Shown here: positions 7,579 through 13,882 of the stretch, in pieces
How the letters are laid out: each line of letters opens with the position of its first letter
Numbering within the stretch: the first letter of the stretch is position 1
Assembly: GCA_026645935.1 (NCBI GenBank)
Contig: JAPKMP010000026.1
Span: 1-45,860 of the forward strand
Direction of reading: 5' to 3'
DNA from: Candidatus Villigracilaceae bacterium
GTDB taxonomy: Bacteria > Chloroflexota > Anaerolineae > Anaerolineales > Villigracilaceae
Length of the DNA: 45,860 bases
Program-made: the position numbers and the translations under genes
Notes under the pieces: generated by a model
Told to the model about the DNA's origin: nothing
The model's input: only the letters and a program-made list of their open reading frames with translations
Databases searched by the model: none

Positions 7579-9660
7579 ATGAAAGAGTATACCACCGAGT
7601 TCATTCGCAACGTTGCGTTGGTGTCGCACGGCGGGGCGGGTAAGACCATGCTCGCAGAATCCTTTTTGCATGCCACGGGGGCGACGACCCGTCTTGGGAA
7701 GGTGGAAGACGGTACGACTGTTTCCGATTACGACGACGAGGAACATAGAAAGAAGATATCGATCTACACGAGCGTCATCCCGGTCGAGCACAGGAATTAC
7801 AAGATTAATTTTCTTGATGCGCCAGGCTACACCGATTTCGTGGGCGAGATGGTTTCCGCCCTGAGTGTGGCTGATGGCGCAATTATTTTGGTGGATGCCG
7901 TCGCGGGCATCGAGGTCGGGACCGAACTTGCCTGGCGTTACTGCGATCAATTCAACCTGCCGCGTTTCATCGTCATCAATAAGATGGATCGCGAGAATGC
8001 TGACTTTGAAAAAGCGTTCGCGCAAGTGGAAGAGTTGGTGAAACGTCACGACAAGCGGGCCATCAAAGTACACCTGCCCATCGGCGCCAAGCACGAATTC
8101 AAAGGCGTGGTCGATATCATCGGCATGAAGTCCTACATGGGGGATGGAAAAACCACCGCCGAGATCCCCGCTGAATTGAAGGAAGCGGCGGACAAAGCCC
8201 ATTTCGACCTTGTCGAAGCCGCGGCTGAAGGCGAAGACGAATTGATGGAGAAATATCTCGAGAACGGCTCTCTCTCGGACGAGGAGATGGTACGCGGTCT
8301 GGAAGATGTGGTCTACGCCGGGAGTTTTGTCCCGGTCTTTTGCGCGGCGGGCGGACACGAAGTCGGCGCAATCGCGTTGCTCAACGACATCATCGACCTG
8401 CTGCCTTCCCCGATACATGCCGTCAAACGGACGGCGCAGGGAAAAGACGGACCCGAAGAATTGAATCCTTCAGATCAGTCGCCTCTGGCCGCTTATGTAT
8501 GGAAGACCACCGCCGATCCTTTCGTCGGCAAGATGACCTACTTCCGCGTGTTTAGCGGATCGATCCAGGCTGATGCACATGTATGGAACCAATCCAAGGG
8601 CGCGGACGAGCGCATGTCCGGTTTGCACTTCCAGCGCGGAAAGGAGGCGATCCCAGCCAAAACAGTCCATGCTGGCGATATCGCCGTCGTCTCCAAGTTG
8701 ACTGTTTCCTCCACCGGCGATACGTTTTGCGATAAGGGACATCCGTTGACAATTGCAAAACCGGTCTATCCGGCGGCGTTAAATCGTGTGGCGGTTTCGC
8801 CCAAGACCCAGGCAGACGCGGCGAAAATTTCGACCGTGCTCACCCGACTAAGCGAAGAGGATATGACCCTCACCTGGCAGAACGATCAGGTGACTCACGA
8901 GACCGTTTTACAGGGCATGGGCGACCAGCATATCGAAGTGGCAGTCAACCGGGCGCAGACGAAATTCCAGGTTGGGATCGTGACCCGCGAGCCGAAGATT
9001 GCCTATCGCGAAGGCATTACGAAGAAAGCCCAGGCGCAATACCGCCATAAGAAACAATCCGGCGGGGCGGGGCAGTTCGGAGAAGTGCATCTTCGAATCG
9101 AACCGTACATGGAAGGCGACTTTGATTTTGTCGATGCGCTTGTAGGAATGAATCTTTCGCGTTCCTATCTGCCGCCGATTGAAAAGAGCATCCGCGCGAC
9201 GATGGAAAAAGGCGCGTTCGCCGGTTACCCGATGAGCAATGTGCGCGTGACCGTTTACGACGGCAAGGAACATGAAGTGGACTCGAAACCGGTCGCGTTC
9301 GAGATCGCCGGGCGCGAAGCCTTCAAACTCGCCGTGGCGGATGCGGGTCCCGTGTTATTCGAGCCGATAATGCTTGTGCGTGTCACCTGCCCGGACGGGA
9401 ACATGGGCGACGTGATGAGCGATCTCAACACCCGGCGCGGTCGCGTGCAGGGAACCGAGTCTGAGCGTGGAACGACCACCATCATTGCGCACGTGCCGAT
9501 GGCGGAAATGTTGAAGTACACAACGCAAGTGCGTTCCATTACCGGCGGGCGCGGCTACTTTACGATGGAGTTCGATCACTACGAAACCGTTCCGAACCAT
9601 ATCGCCGGTTCGATCATTGAAGCGCATAAGAAGGAGATGGAAGCAAAGAAGGAAGAGTAA
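7579..9660 (+). CDS. Elongation factor G-like GTPase (EF-G2 type)
   Basis: 693 residues with full EF-G architecture: GTPase domain (P-loop SHGGAGKT 16-23, switch II DAPGYTDF 80-87, NKMD 134-137), beta-barrel domain II, and the III-V domains with SYLPPIEKSIRATMEKG and the C-terminal GRGYFTMEFDHYE. The P-loop lacks the canonical AHVDHGKT form, and the switch II histidine of EF-G (DTPGH) is replaced by tyrosine. Both traits mark the EF-G2/FusA2-like subfamily, whose role is less clear than that of housekeeping EF-G. An indispensable translocase role is therefore not claimed; a paralogous fusA probably exists elsewhere. GGAAGG precedes the ATG, a strong promoter lies at 7504 and a terminator at 9693, so it is a single-gene unit. 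Confidence 0.88.
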   Translation: MKEYTTEFIRNVALVSHGGAGKTMLAESFLHATGATTRLGKVEDGTTVSDYDDEEHRKKISIYTSVIPVEHRNYKINFLDAPGYTDFVGEMVSALSVADGAIILVDAVAGIEVGTELAWRYCDQFNLPRFIVINKMDRENADFEKAFAQVEELVKRHDKRAIKVHLPIGAKHEFKGVVDIIGMKSYMGDGKTTAEIPAELKEAADKAHFDLVEAAAEGEDELMEKYLENGSLSDEEMVRGLEDVVYAGSFVPVFCAAGGHEVGAIALLNDIIDLLPSPIHAVKRTAQGKDGPEELNPSDQSPLAAYVWKTTADPFVGKMTYFRVFSGSIQADAHVWNQSKGADERMSGLHFQRGKEAIPAKTVHAGDIAVVSKLTVSSTGDTFCDKGHPLTIAKPVYPAALNRVAVSPKTQADAAKISTVLTRLSEEDMTLTWQNDQVTHETVLQGMGDQHIEVAVNRAQTKFQVGIVTREPKIAYREGITKKAQAQYRHKKQSGGAGQFGEVHLRIEPYMEGDFDFVDALVGMNLSRSYLPPIEKSIRATMEKGAFAGYPMSNVRVTVYDGKEHEVDSKPVAFEIAGREAFKLAVADAGPVLFEPIMLVRVTCPDGNMGDVMSDLNTRRGRVQGTESERGTTTIIAHVPMAEMLKYTTQVRSITGGRGYFTMEFDHYETVPNHIAGSIIEAHKKEMEAKKEE

Positions 9661-9692
9661 AGCAGTAATCAGTGAGGTAGTGATCAGTAATC

Positions 9693-9725
9693 AGTCCCGG
9701 AGTAAAAAGACCCCGGGACTTTTTT
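9693..9725 (+). terminator. Rho-independent terminator after the EF-G2-like gene
   Basis: AGTCCCGG (9693-9700) pairs with CCGGGACT (9713-9720) across an A-rich loop, followed by TTTTT (9721-9725). The T-run abuts the stop codon of the convergent lipoprotein gene. Confidence 0.88.
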
Positions 9726-10297
9726 CATGGCGTGGCCGCCAGCCGCATCATGCGCGAGCCGAGTTGATTCCCCGTGATGTGACCTTCGGCAAAATCCCAA
9801 ACATCACTCCATGCAATGTGTATGACCCCGTCTCGCGCCATCCGGTCGAATGATATGACTTCGAGAGTCTCCACCGTTGAGGGGATTTGGTCCTGAACCC
9901 GTCCCATAACCTTGTCGTTTGCCGTAAAGCCATACATCAACGCAACGAATGTGGTCTCAGGTGTGCAGGCATCGTTGTATATCCAATCGCAATCCACATG
10001 TACTTGCAGGAGCAAAGCCTGGCGGGTTGTGCTGTCGAGTATCACTTGTGCATCGAGGACGATGTATTTCGCCACGATGGTTTCGCTCAAGGGATTTGCG
10101 CCCGCAATGGCATTATTCAGGATACCCACGATCTTCCCGGTGTTCGGCTGTGGCGTGGCGGATGGAGTGACGGGAGTCGGCGTCCAGACTGTTGCAGTGA
10201 GCGAGTTGATCACCGCCGCCTGAATCTGCGGATCCGATACATCAGGCGAACAGGCAACAAGAAGGAACAAGGGAATAAATGGAAAAGCGCGCTTCAT
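9725..10297 (-). CDS. Lipoprotein of unknown function (190 aa)
   Basis: Signal peptide with a lipobox (LLVAC, lipid-modified Cys16), then a short TPTPVTPSATP linker and a globular domain of about 130 residues that contains a cysteine pair (DCDWIYNDAC). AAAGGAGG lies 8 nt before the ATG, a strong ribosome site. No recognised domain; it belongs with the other TPT-linker lipoproteins of this window (1059, 15368, 22201). Its stop codon touches the terminator of the convergent EF-G2-like gene. Confidence 0.78.
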   Translation of the reverse strand: MKRAFPFIPLFLLVACSPDVSDPQIQAAVINSLTATVWTPTPVTPSATPQPNTGKIVGILNNAIAGANPLSETIVAKYIVLDAQVILDSTTRQALLLQVHVDCDWIYNDACTPETTFVALMYGFTANDKVMGRVQDQIPSTVETLEVISFDRMARDGVIHIAWSDVWDFAEGHITGNQLGSRMMRLAATP

Positions 10298-10456
10298 CGT
10301 GGAACCTCCTTTGGGCGAGTTTTAACCGATTATCGATTTCCCGGTCAAATTCTTTTCCCATACGAAGTCCATACGCATCCCCGGTGATGTTCTCATATAT
10401 ATAATCGCTTATAAATGTAGAGACCGATACGATCGCTTTGAACTCTCGAATTCGTG

Positions 10457-10462
10457 TAGAAT
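10457..10462 (+). promoter_or_regulatory. -10-like box, leaderless start of the first sulfur carrier
   Basis: TAGAAT ends exactly 6 nt before the ATG at 10469 and no Shine-Dalgarno sequence is present. No convincing -35 lies at standard spacing. Confidence 0.45.
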
Positions 10463-10468
10463 AGCTGT

Positions 10469-10741
10469 ATGCCGACCGTGAAATTCCCCTCCATGATGAA
10501 ATTCTATGTTGGTAACCAGAGCGAGTTCCTGGTGGATGGCGGGACCGTTTCGGCATTGCTGGAAAATGTATTGATACGCCACCCCGCTCTCAAACCCCAC
10601 CTCTTCGACTCAAAAGGAAATCTACACCGCCATTTCAACATCTTCGTAAACGGACAACACATCCGCGATTTGGATGGATTGGAGACGAATTTGGCTTCGG
10701 ATGATAAGGTCATCCTCATGGCATCCGCGGCGGGCGGATGA
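10469..10741 (+). CDS. MoaD/ThiS-type ubiquitin-like sulfur carrier (CysO-like)
   Basis: 90-residue beta-grasp protein ending in exposed Gly-Gly (MASAAGG), the form that an E1-like enzyme adenylates and converts to a thiocarboxylate. Central features match MoaD/CysO relatives: HPALKPHLFDSKGNLHRH, FNIFVNGQHI, LASDDKVILM. The neighbours cysM, a JAMM protease and a MoeZ-like E1 point to a CysO role in cysteine synthesis rather than molybdopterin or thiamine synthesis. A second, related carrier lies at 13517. The start appears leaderless. It is separated from cysM by 374 nt holding an independent promoter, so the carrier may be expressed separately from the rest. Confidence 0.85.
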   Translation: MPTVKFPSMMKFYVGNQSEFLVDGGTVSALLENVLIRHPALKPHLFDSKGNLHRHFNIFVNGQHIRDLDGLETNLASDDKVILMASAAGG

Positions 10742-10831
10742 AAACCATCCCCAGGGAGCCTCGAGTTTGACGCGCCTGCGGGCTGTCTTCATCCATAAGA
10801 ATTGATTAATTTAATTGGGGGATTTTTATCT

Positions 10832-10859
10832 TGACAAAACTAGTAAGATTCATAAAATT
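10832..10859 (+). promoter_or_regulatory. Promoter of the cysM-led operon
   Basis: Perfect -35 TTGACA (10832-10837), 16-nt spacer, TAAAAT (10854-10859). The predicted start near 10866 leaves a leader of about 250 nt before cysM. Confidence 0.75.
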
Positions 10860-10865
10860 GGCGCA

Positions 10866-11050
10866 ATCTATGAATAAAATCATGAAAACATTCGACCATT
10901 GCTTGTGTCTTGGGCGGGGCTCGTAGCCGCCTGAGAGAAACCCCTTCCGCAGTCAACAGACTCAGACGGTAAACGACCCCCGCGTGCAAAATCTGCATCG
11001 TGAGTGGCGTTCGTTCGCCGTCTTTTTGTTTGTCCGTTGACTGTTTTTGT
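10866..11050 (+). promoter_or_regulatory. Long structured 5' leader of cysM (candidate riboswitch or attenuator)
   Basis: Most of the 374-nt gap 10742-11115 is leader. Visible structure: GGCGG/CCGCC hairpin (10913-10917/10927-10931); CTGAG (10931-10935) complementary to CTCAG (10961-10965); AGTC-AACA-GACT hairpin nearby; GGCG/CGCC hairpin (11006-11019) followed by GTCTTTTTGTTT. Two alternative long-range pairings exist: AGACGG (10964-10969) with CCGTCT (11018-11023), and CAGTCAAC (10950-10957) with GTTGACTG (11036-11043), the latter directly before TTTTTGTTT. Competing helices around T-runs are typical of transcription-attenuating leaders. I compared it by eye with SAM-I, TPP, cobalamin, glycine and T-box motifs and it matches none. 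Confidence 0.5.
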
Positions 11051-11115
11051 TTAATGCGTATCAGGCGCTCTCCAACGCTGACGGCCAGCAGAGAGTCGTC
11101 TCCGTAGAGGTAAAA

Positions 11116-12084
11116 ATGACATTACTGGACTTTCGAATTACTGAATCAAATACCATCCCTTTGGACAGCCTTGCTTATCACGTCGGCAATACGCCGCTCC
11201 TTCCGCTTCGCAGAATCAGCCAGGACTTGGCTCCTCGTGCCCAGGTCTTTGCCAAAGCCGAATGGTTCAACCCCGGCGGCTCCGTCAAGGATAGGCCTGC
11301 GCTCAATATCATTCAGACCGCGCTGGCGAATGGCGATCTTGGGAACGGCAAACGGTTGCTGGATTCAACCTCAGGCAACATGGGCATTTCGTATGCGACC
11401 TTCGGCGCGGCGTTGGGAATCCCGGTTACTTTGGCAGTGCCTGCCAGCGCAAGCGCGGAGCGGATCTCGATCCTCAAAGCCCTCGGCGCGGAAGTCATCC
11501 TGACCGATCCGCTCGAAGGCTCGGATGGCGCTATCCTCAAAGCGCGCGAACTGGCATCGGACCATCCTGAAAGATATTGGTACGCGAATCAATATAACAA
11601 CGAAGCCAACTGGCATGCGCATTACAAGTCGACCGGGCCTGAAATCCTTTCGCAGTCCGGCGGCGGAGTGACCCATTTTGTTGCAGGGCTTGGGACGTCC
11701 GGCACGTTGACCGGTGTTGGGAGGTTTTTGAAGGAGCAGAAGCCCAATGTAAAGATCGTATCGTTCCAACCGGATGCGTCCTTTCACGGACTCGAGGGTC
11801 TCAAGCACATGCCCACCGCGATCAAGCCGGGGATCTATGATGAGTCTCTGGCGGATGAACAACTCGAAATCCGGACCGAGGCGGCGCATGAGATGGTCAA
11901 GAGATTGGCGCGGGAGGAAGGCCTTTTTGTGGGAATCTCATCCGGGGCGGCTGTCGTTGCTGCGCTCGAGGTCGCAAGCCGGTTGGATGAAGGTATGGTA
12001 GTCACAGTCCTGCCGGATGCCGGGTACAAATATCTGAGCGACAAAAAACTTTGGGAATCTCCTCTCCCTGAGGGAGAGGGTTAG
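11116..12084 (+). CDS. cysM: Cysteine synthase of the CysM type (PLP-dependent)
   Basis: 322 residues of the fold type II cysteine synthase family: PLP lysine Lys58 in NPGGSVKDRPA, substrate loop STSGNMGIS (85-93), phosphate loop GLGTSGTLTGVG and C-terminal GISSGAA. It would combine an activated serine (O-acetyl- or O-phosphoserine) with a sulfur donor. Flanking CysO-like, JAMM and MoeZ-like genes make the thiocarboxylate-dependent CysM reaction likely. By rough alignment from memory, the O-phosphoserine-binding Arg of M. tuberculosis CysM falls on Lys in GLKHM. The start at 11116 follows AGAGG by 5 nt; an upstream TTG at 11047 lies in the leader and is rejected. The last residues (SPLPEGEG) are encoded by a palindromic repeat. 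Confidence 0.9.
   Translation: MTLLDFRITESNTIPLDSLAYHVGNTPLLPLRRISQDLAPRAQVFAKAEWFNPGGSVKDRPALNIIQTALANGDLGNGKRLLDSTSGNMGISYATFGAALGIPVTLAVPASASAERISILKALGAEVILTDPLEGSDGAILKARELASDHPERYWYANQYNNEANWHAHYKSTGPEILSQSGGGVTHFVAGLGTSGTLTGVGRFLKEQKPNVKIVSFQPDASFHGLEGLKHMPTAIKPGIYDESLADEQLEIRTEAAHEMVKRLAREEGLFVGISSGAAVVAALEVASRLDEGMVVTVLPDAGYKYLSDKKLWESPLPEGEG
12061..12079. repeat. REP-like palindrome at the cysM/JAMM junction
   Basis: CCTCTCCCT (12061-12069) and AGGGAGAGG (12071-12079) form a perfect 9-bp inverted repeat around one base, followed by TTAGGGTGAGGGG. It supplies the cysM C-terminus, its stop codon and the ribosome-binding region of the next gene. It looks like a dispersed intergenic palindrome that entered a gene junction. 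Confidence 0.6.
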
Positions 12085-12094
12085 GGTGAGGGGC

Positions 12095-12505
12095 ATGTTG
12101 AAGATTTCAAAAGAATTGACAAGGCTCATGGAAGCGCATTTGGAAAAAGCCTATCCGGGTGAAGGCGCTGGCTTTTTGCTTGGTGACGATGGTGATGTGA
12201 GCCAGGTTCTGCCGTTGGAAAATGCCCGTGAAGAATCGGCGAGGCGCAATCGTTATTTGATCTCGCCCGGAGATTATCTCAATGCCGAAACGAAAGCGAT
12301 GGAACTGGGCGTGGACCTGATCGGCGTCTTTCATTCGCATCCCGACTGCCCGAATGAACCGTCCGAGTATGACCGTGAGTGGGCGCAGCCGTTTTTCTCA
12401 TACATCATCACCCGCGTGGATAATGGCAGGGTCGTCAGCCATCGTTCGTGGAAGTTGAGGGAAGACCGCGTAAAGTACGAAGAAGAAGAATTACTGATCA
12501 TTTGA
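12095..12505 (+). CDS. JAMM/MPN+ metalloprotease (Mec-like)
   Basis: 136 residues with a complete JAMM zinc site: Glu23 (GEGAGFLLG), His80 and His82 in HSHPDCPNEPSEYD, Ser90 and Asp93, matching H-x-H-x7-S-x2-D exactly. Small bacterial members cleave after the C-terminal glycines of ubiquitin-like sulfur carriers. The M. tuberculosis counterpart Mec frees cysteine from CysO-Cys, and other members trim extra residues after Gly-Gly. Both substrates are plausible here because one carrier ends in Gly-Gly and the other in Gly-Gly-Ser-Glu-Tyr. I chose the ATG at 12095, with GGTGA 5 nt upstream; a GTG at 12086 in the same frame would add three residues. The gene begins 10 nt after cysM and is certainly in its operon. 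Confidence 0.88.
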   Translation: MLKISKELTRLMEAHLEKAYPGEGAGFLLGDDGDVSQVLPLENAREESARRNRYLISPGDYLNAETKAMELGVDLIGVFHSHPDCPNEPSEYDREWAQPFFSYIITRVDNGRVVSHRSWKLREDRVKYEEEELLII

Positions 12506-12522
12506 CCTTAGGAGATGAAACA

Positions 12523-12768
12523 ATGAACGGAATTGATGTGATCAAGGAAGATATTCTGCTGGATTGTTCGGGACTGCTTTGTCCGATGCCAATTGTTAAG
12601 ACCGCCAAGGCGATAAAAGAAATGCAAACCGGTCAGATATTGAAAATGATCTCAACCGATGCAGGTTCGCCGCCCGACATCGCCGCATGGAGCAGGCAGA
12701 CCGGGAATGAACTACTGCTCTCCACCGAAGATGGCGGGAAGTTCGTTTTCTTTTTGAAAAAGAGTTAA
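12523..12768 (+). CDS. tusA: TusA-family sulfur transferase
   Basis: 81 residues with the TusA/SirA signature LDCSGLLCPMPIVK. Cys20 (LCPMP) is the family's persulfide-carrying cysteine, and an extra Cys15 lies five residues earlier. TusA proteins relay persulfide sulfur between rhodaneses, DsrE-type proteins and acceptors in the cytoplasm. AGGAG precedes the ATG at 12523 by 8 nt; a longer frame upstream overlaps the JAMM gene and is rejected. It sits between the protease and a DsrE2-like gene, the arrangement of Rhd-TusA-DsrE2 relays, although here the rhodanese is fused to the E1 enzyme at 13883. Confidence 0.9.
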   Translation: MNGIDVIKEDILLDCSGLLCPMPIVKTAKAIKEMQTGQILKMISTDAGSPPDIAAWSRQTGNELLLSTEDGGKFVFFLKKS

Positions 12769-12774
12769 TTTTGT

Positions 12775-12868
12775 TGTCATTCTGAGCGATAGCGACACAT
12801 GCGCCGCGCGCAGTGCGGTGAGAATCTCTTGTTTGACGTAGAGACCCTTCTCTGCCGCTCAGGGTGAT
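12775..12868. repeat. Dispersed inverted repeat, TGTCATTCTGAG family, copy 1
   Basis: Begins TGTCATTCTGAGCG and ends CCGCTCAGGGTGATTA, with internal GAGAATCTC and AGAGACCCTTC blocks. The same blocks recur in opposite orientation at 19311-19390. It lies between tusA and the dsrE2-like gene and may form a hairpin in the operon mRNA. Confidence 0.7.
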
Positions 12869-12885
12869 TATCAGGAGAAACCACC

Positions 12886-13410
12886 ATGTCTAAATCAAAC
12901 CCCAACGCTCCAAAACGCCTCGCTCTCATCGCCAGCAAAGGGACCCTGGACTGGGCATATCCGCCTTTCATCCTTGCCAGTGCGGCGGGCGCAATGGGCT
13001 GGGAGGTTGGCGTCTTTTTTACCTTTTACGGGTTGACCCTGCTCAAACCTGAATTGACAGCGGCAGTCTCGCCGCTTGGCAACCCTGCCATGCCGATGAA
13101 GATGCCGTTCGGTCCGGAAGGCTTTCAGAATATCAATTGGAACATGCCGAACCTGCTCATGGCGAACGTCCCCGGGTTCGAAAGCCTGGCGACCACCTTG
13201 ATGAAGCAAACCTTCAAGAACAAAGGTGTGGCGTCCATCGAAAAACTGCGCGAAATGTGCGTGGACATGGATGTGCGCCTGATCGGTTGCCAGATGACCA
13301 TGGATGTTTTCGGCTTTAAGCGCGAAGATTTCATCCCGCAAGCCGAGATCGGCGGAGCGGCTACATTCCTTGAATATGCCGCCGATGCCGATGTACAATT
13401 GTTCATATAA
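12886..13410 (+). CDS. DsrE2-like (DsrE/DsrF/DrsH-like) sulfur-relay protein
   Basis: 174 residues matching the DsrE2-type family: an N-terminal Rossmann-like segment (RLALIASKGTLDWAYPPFIL), AGAMGWEVGVFFTFYGLTLLK, and the conserved CQMTMDVFGF block with Cys135, preceded by Cys125 (LREMCVDMDVRLIGC). Such proteins bind or transfer sulfane sulfur with TusA and rhodaneses. AGGAG lies 8-10 nt before the ATG. The position directly after tusA supports a shared relay feeding the carrier proteins. The hydrophobic stretches (28-52) may be buried or membrane-associated. Confidence 0.85.
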   Translation: MSKSNPNAPKRLALIASKGTLDWAYPPFILASAAGAMGWEVGVFFTFYGLTLLKPELTAAVSPLGNPAMPMKMPFGPEGFQNINWNMPNLLMANVPGFESLATTLMKQTFKNKGVASIEKLREMCVDMDVRLIGCQMTMDVFGFKREDFIPQAEIGGAATFLEYAADADVQLFI

Positions 13411-13420
13411 GAGATAACAA

Positions 13421-13482
13421 ACCACAAGGTCGCCAGGTGTTATGAAGGAAAAATCTTTGTTTACCCTAGTGACCTGTCGGTG
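13421..13482. repeat. Decayed inverted repeat, ACCAC-AAGG family
   Basis: ACCACAAGGTCGCCAGGTG at the left is imperfectly complementary to CTAGTGACCTGTCGGTG at the right, around an AT-rich centre. It resembles a degenerate copy of the clearer element at 13798 and fills the gap between the dsrE2-like gene and the second carrier. Confidence 0.45.
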
Positions 13483-13516
13483 AAAAAATAATAAGCGAAA
13501 GAGAAAATCAGAAATA

Positions 13517-13798
13517 ATGACCACATTAAGAATTCCAACCCCCTTGCGCTCCTACACCGGCGGCAAAAGCGAAGTCATCGTGGCGGGCGCGAAAATTTCC
13601 GAAGCGCTGGCAGACCTGACGACGCAATATCCTGCCATCAAACCGCACCTCTTCAACGAAAGCGGCGATTTACGCCCGTTCGTGAATCTGTTCATTGGCG
13701 AAAGCAATATCAAAGACCTGCAAGGCGTGGACACGCCCATCACGGAGGGCGATAAGGTGATGCTGATCCCGTCCATTGCGGGCGGAAGTGAATATTAA
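13517..13798 (+). CDS. Second MoaD/ThiS-type sulfur carrier with a C-terminal tail after Gly-Gly
   Basis: 93-residue beta-grasp protein clearly related to the carrier at 10469 (shared KPHLF, NLFI/NIFV, DKVMLIPSIAGG blocks). It differs at the end: Gly89-Gly90 are followed by Ser-Glu-Tyr, so the Gly-Gly is not free. Carriers of this form need trimming before an E1 can activate them; in the quinolobactin system a JAMM protein performs this step. The JAMM gene at 12095 and the E1 at 13883 lie in the same operon. The ribosome site is weak (GAAATA before ATG). Whether the tail is cut, or serves to keep this carrier inactive, cannot be told from sequence. Confidence 0.85.
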   Translation: MTTLRIPTPLRSYTGGKSEVIVAGAKISEALADLTTQYPAIKPHLFNESGDLRPFVNLFIGESNIKDLQGVDTPITEGDKVMLIPSIAGGSEY

Positions 13799-13869
13799 CC
13801 ACGAAGGGTCACAAAGTGTCACGAAGGTCTTAAGTTCTTCCTTTGTGTACCTTCATGACACTTTGTGGT
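13798..13869. repeat. Inverted repeat, ACCACGAAGG family
   Basis: ACAAAGTGTCACGAAGG (13811-13827) is complementary, with one mismatch, to the CCTTCATGACACTTTGT block near the right end, and ACCAC/GTGGT close the element. It starts at the carrier's stop codon and ends just before the ribosome site of the moeZ-like gene, so the mRNA would carry a long hairpin there. Confidence 0.7.
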
Positions 13870-13882
13870 AATAAAGGTTCCC

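Noticed and set aside
10866-11050. TPP, SAM-I, cobalamin, glycine or T-box element ahead of cysM
   Set aside because: CTGAGA and hairpins recall TPP, but the GAACCTGATC-type core, SAM-I GGCAACC, glycine and T-box GGTGGTACCGCG motifs are missing.
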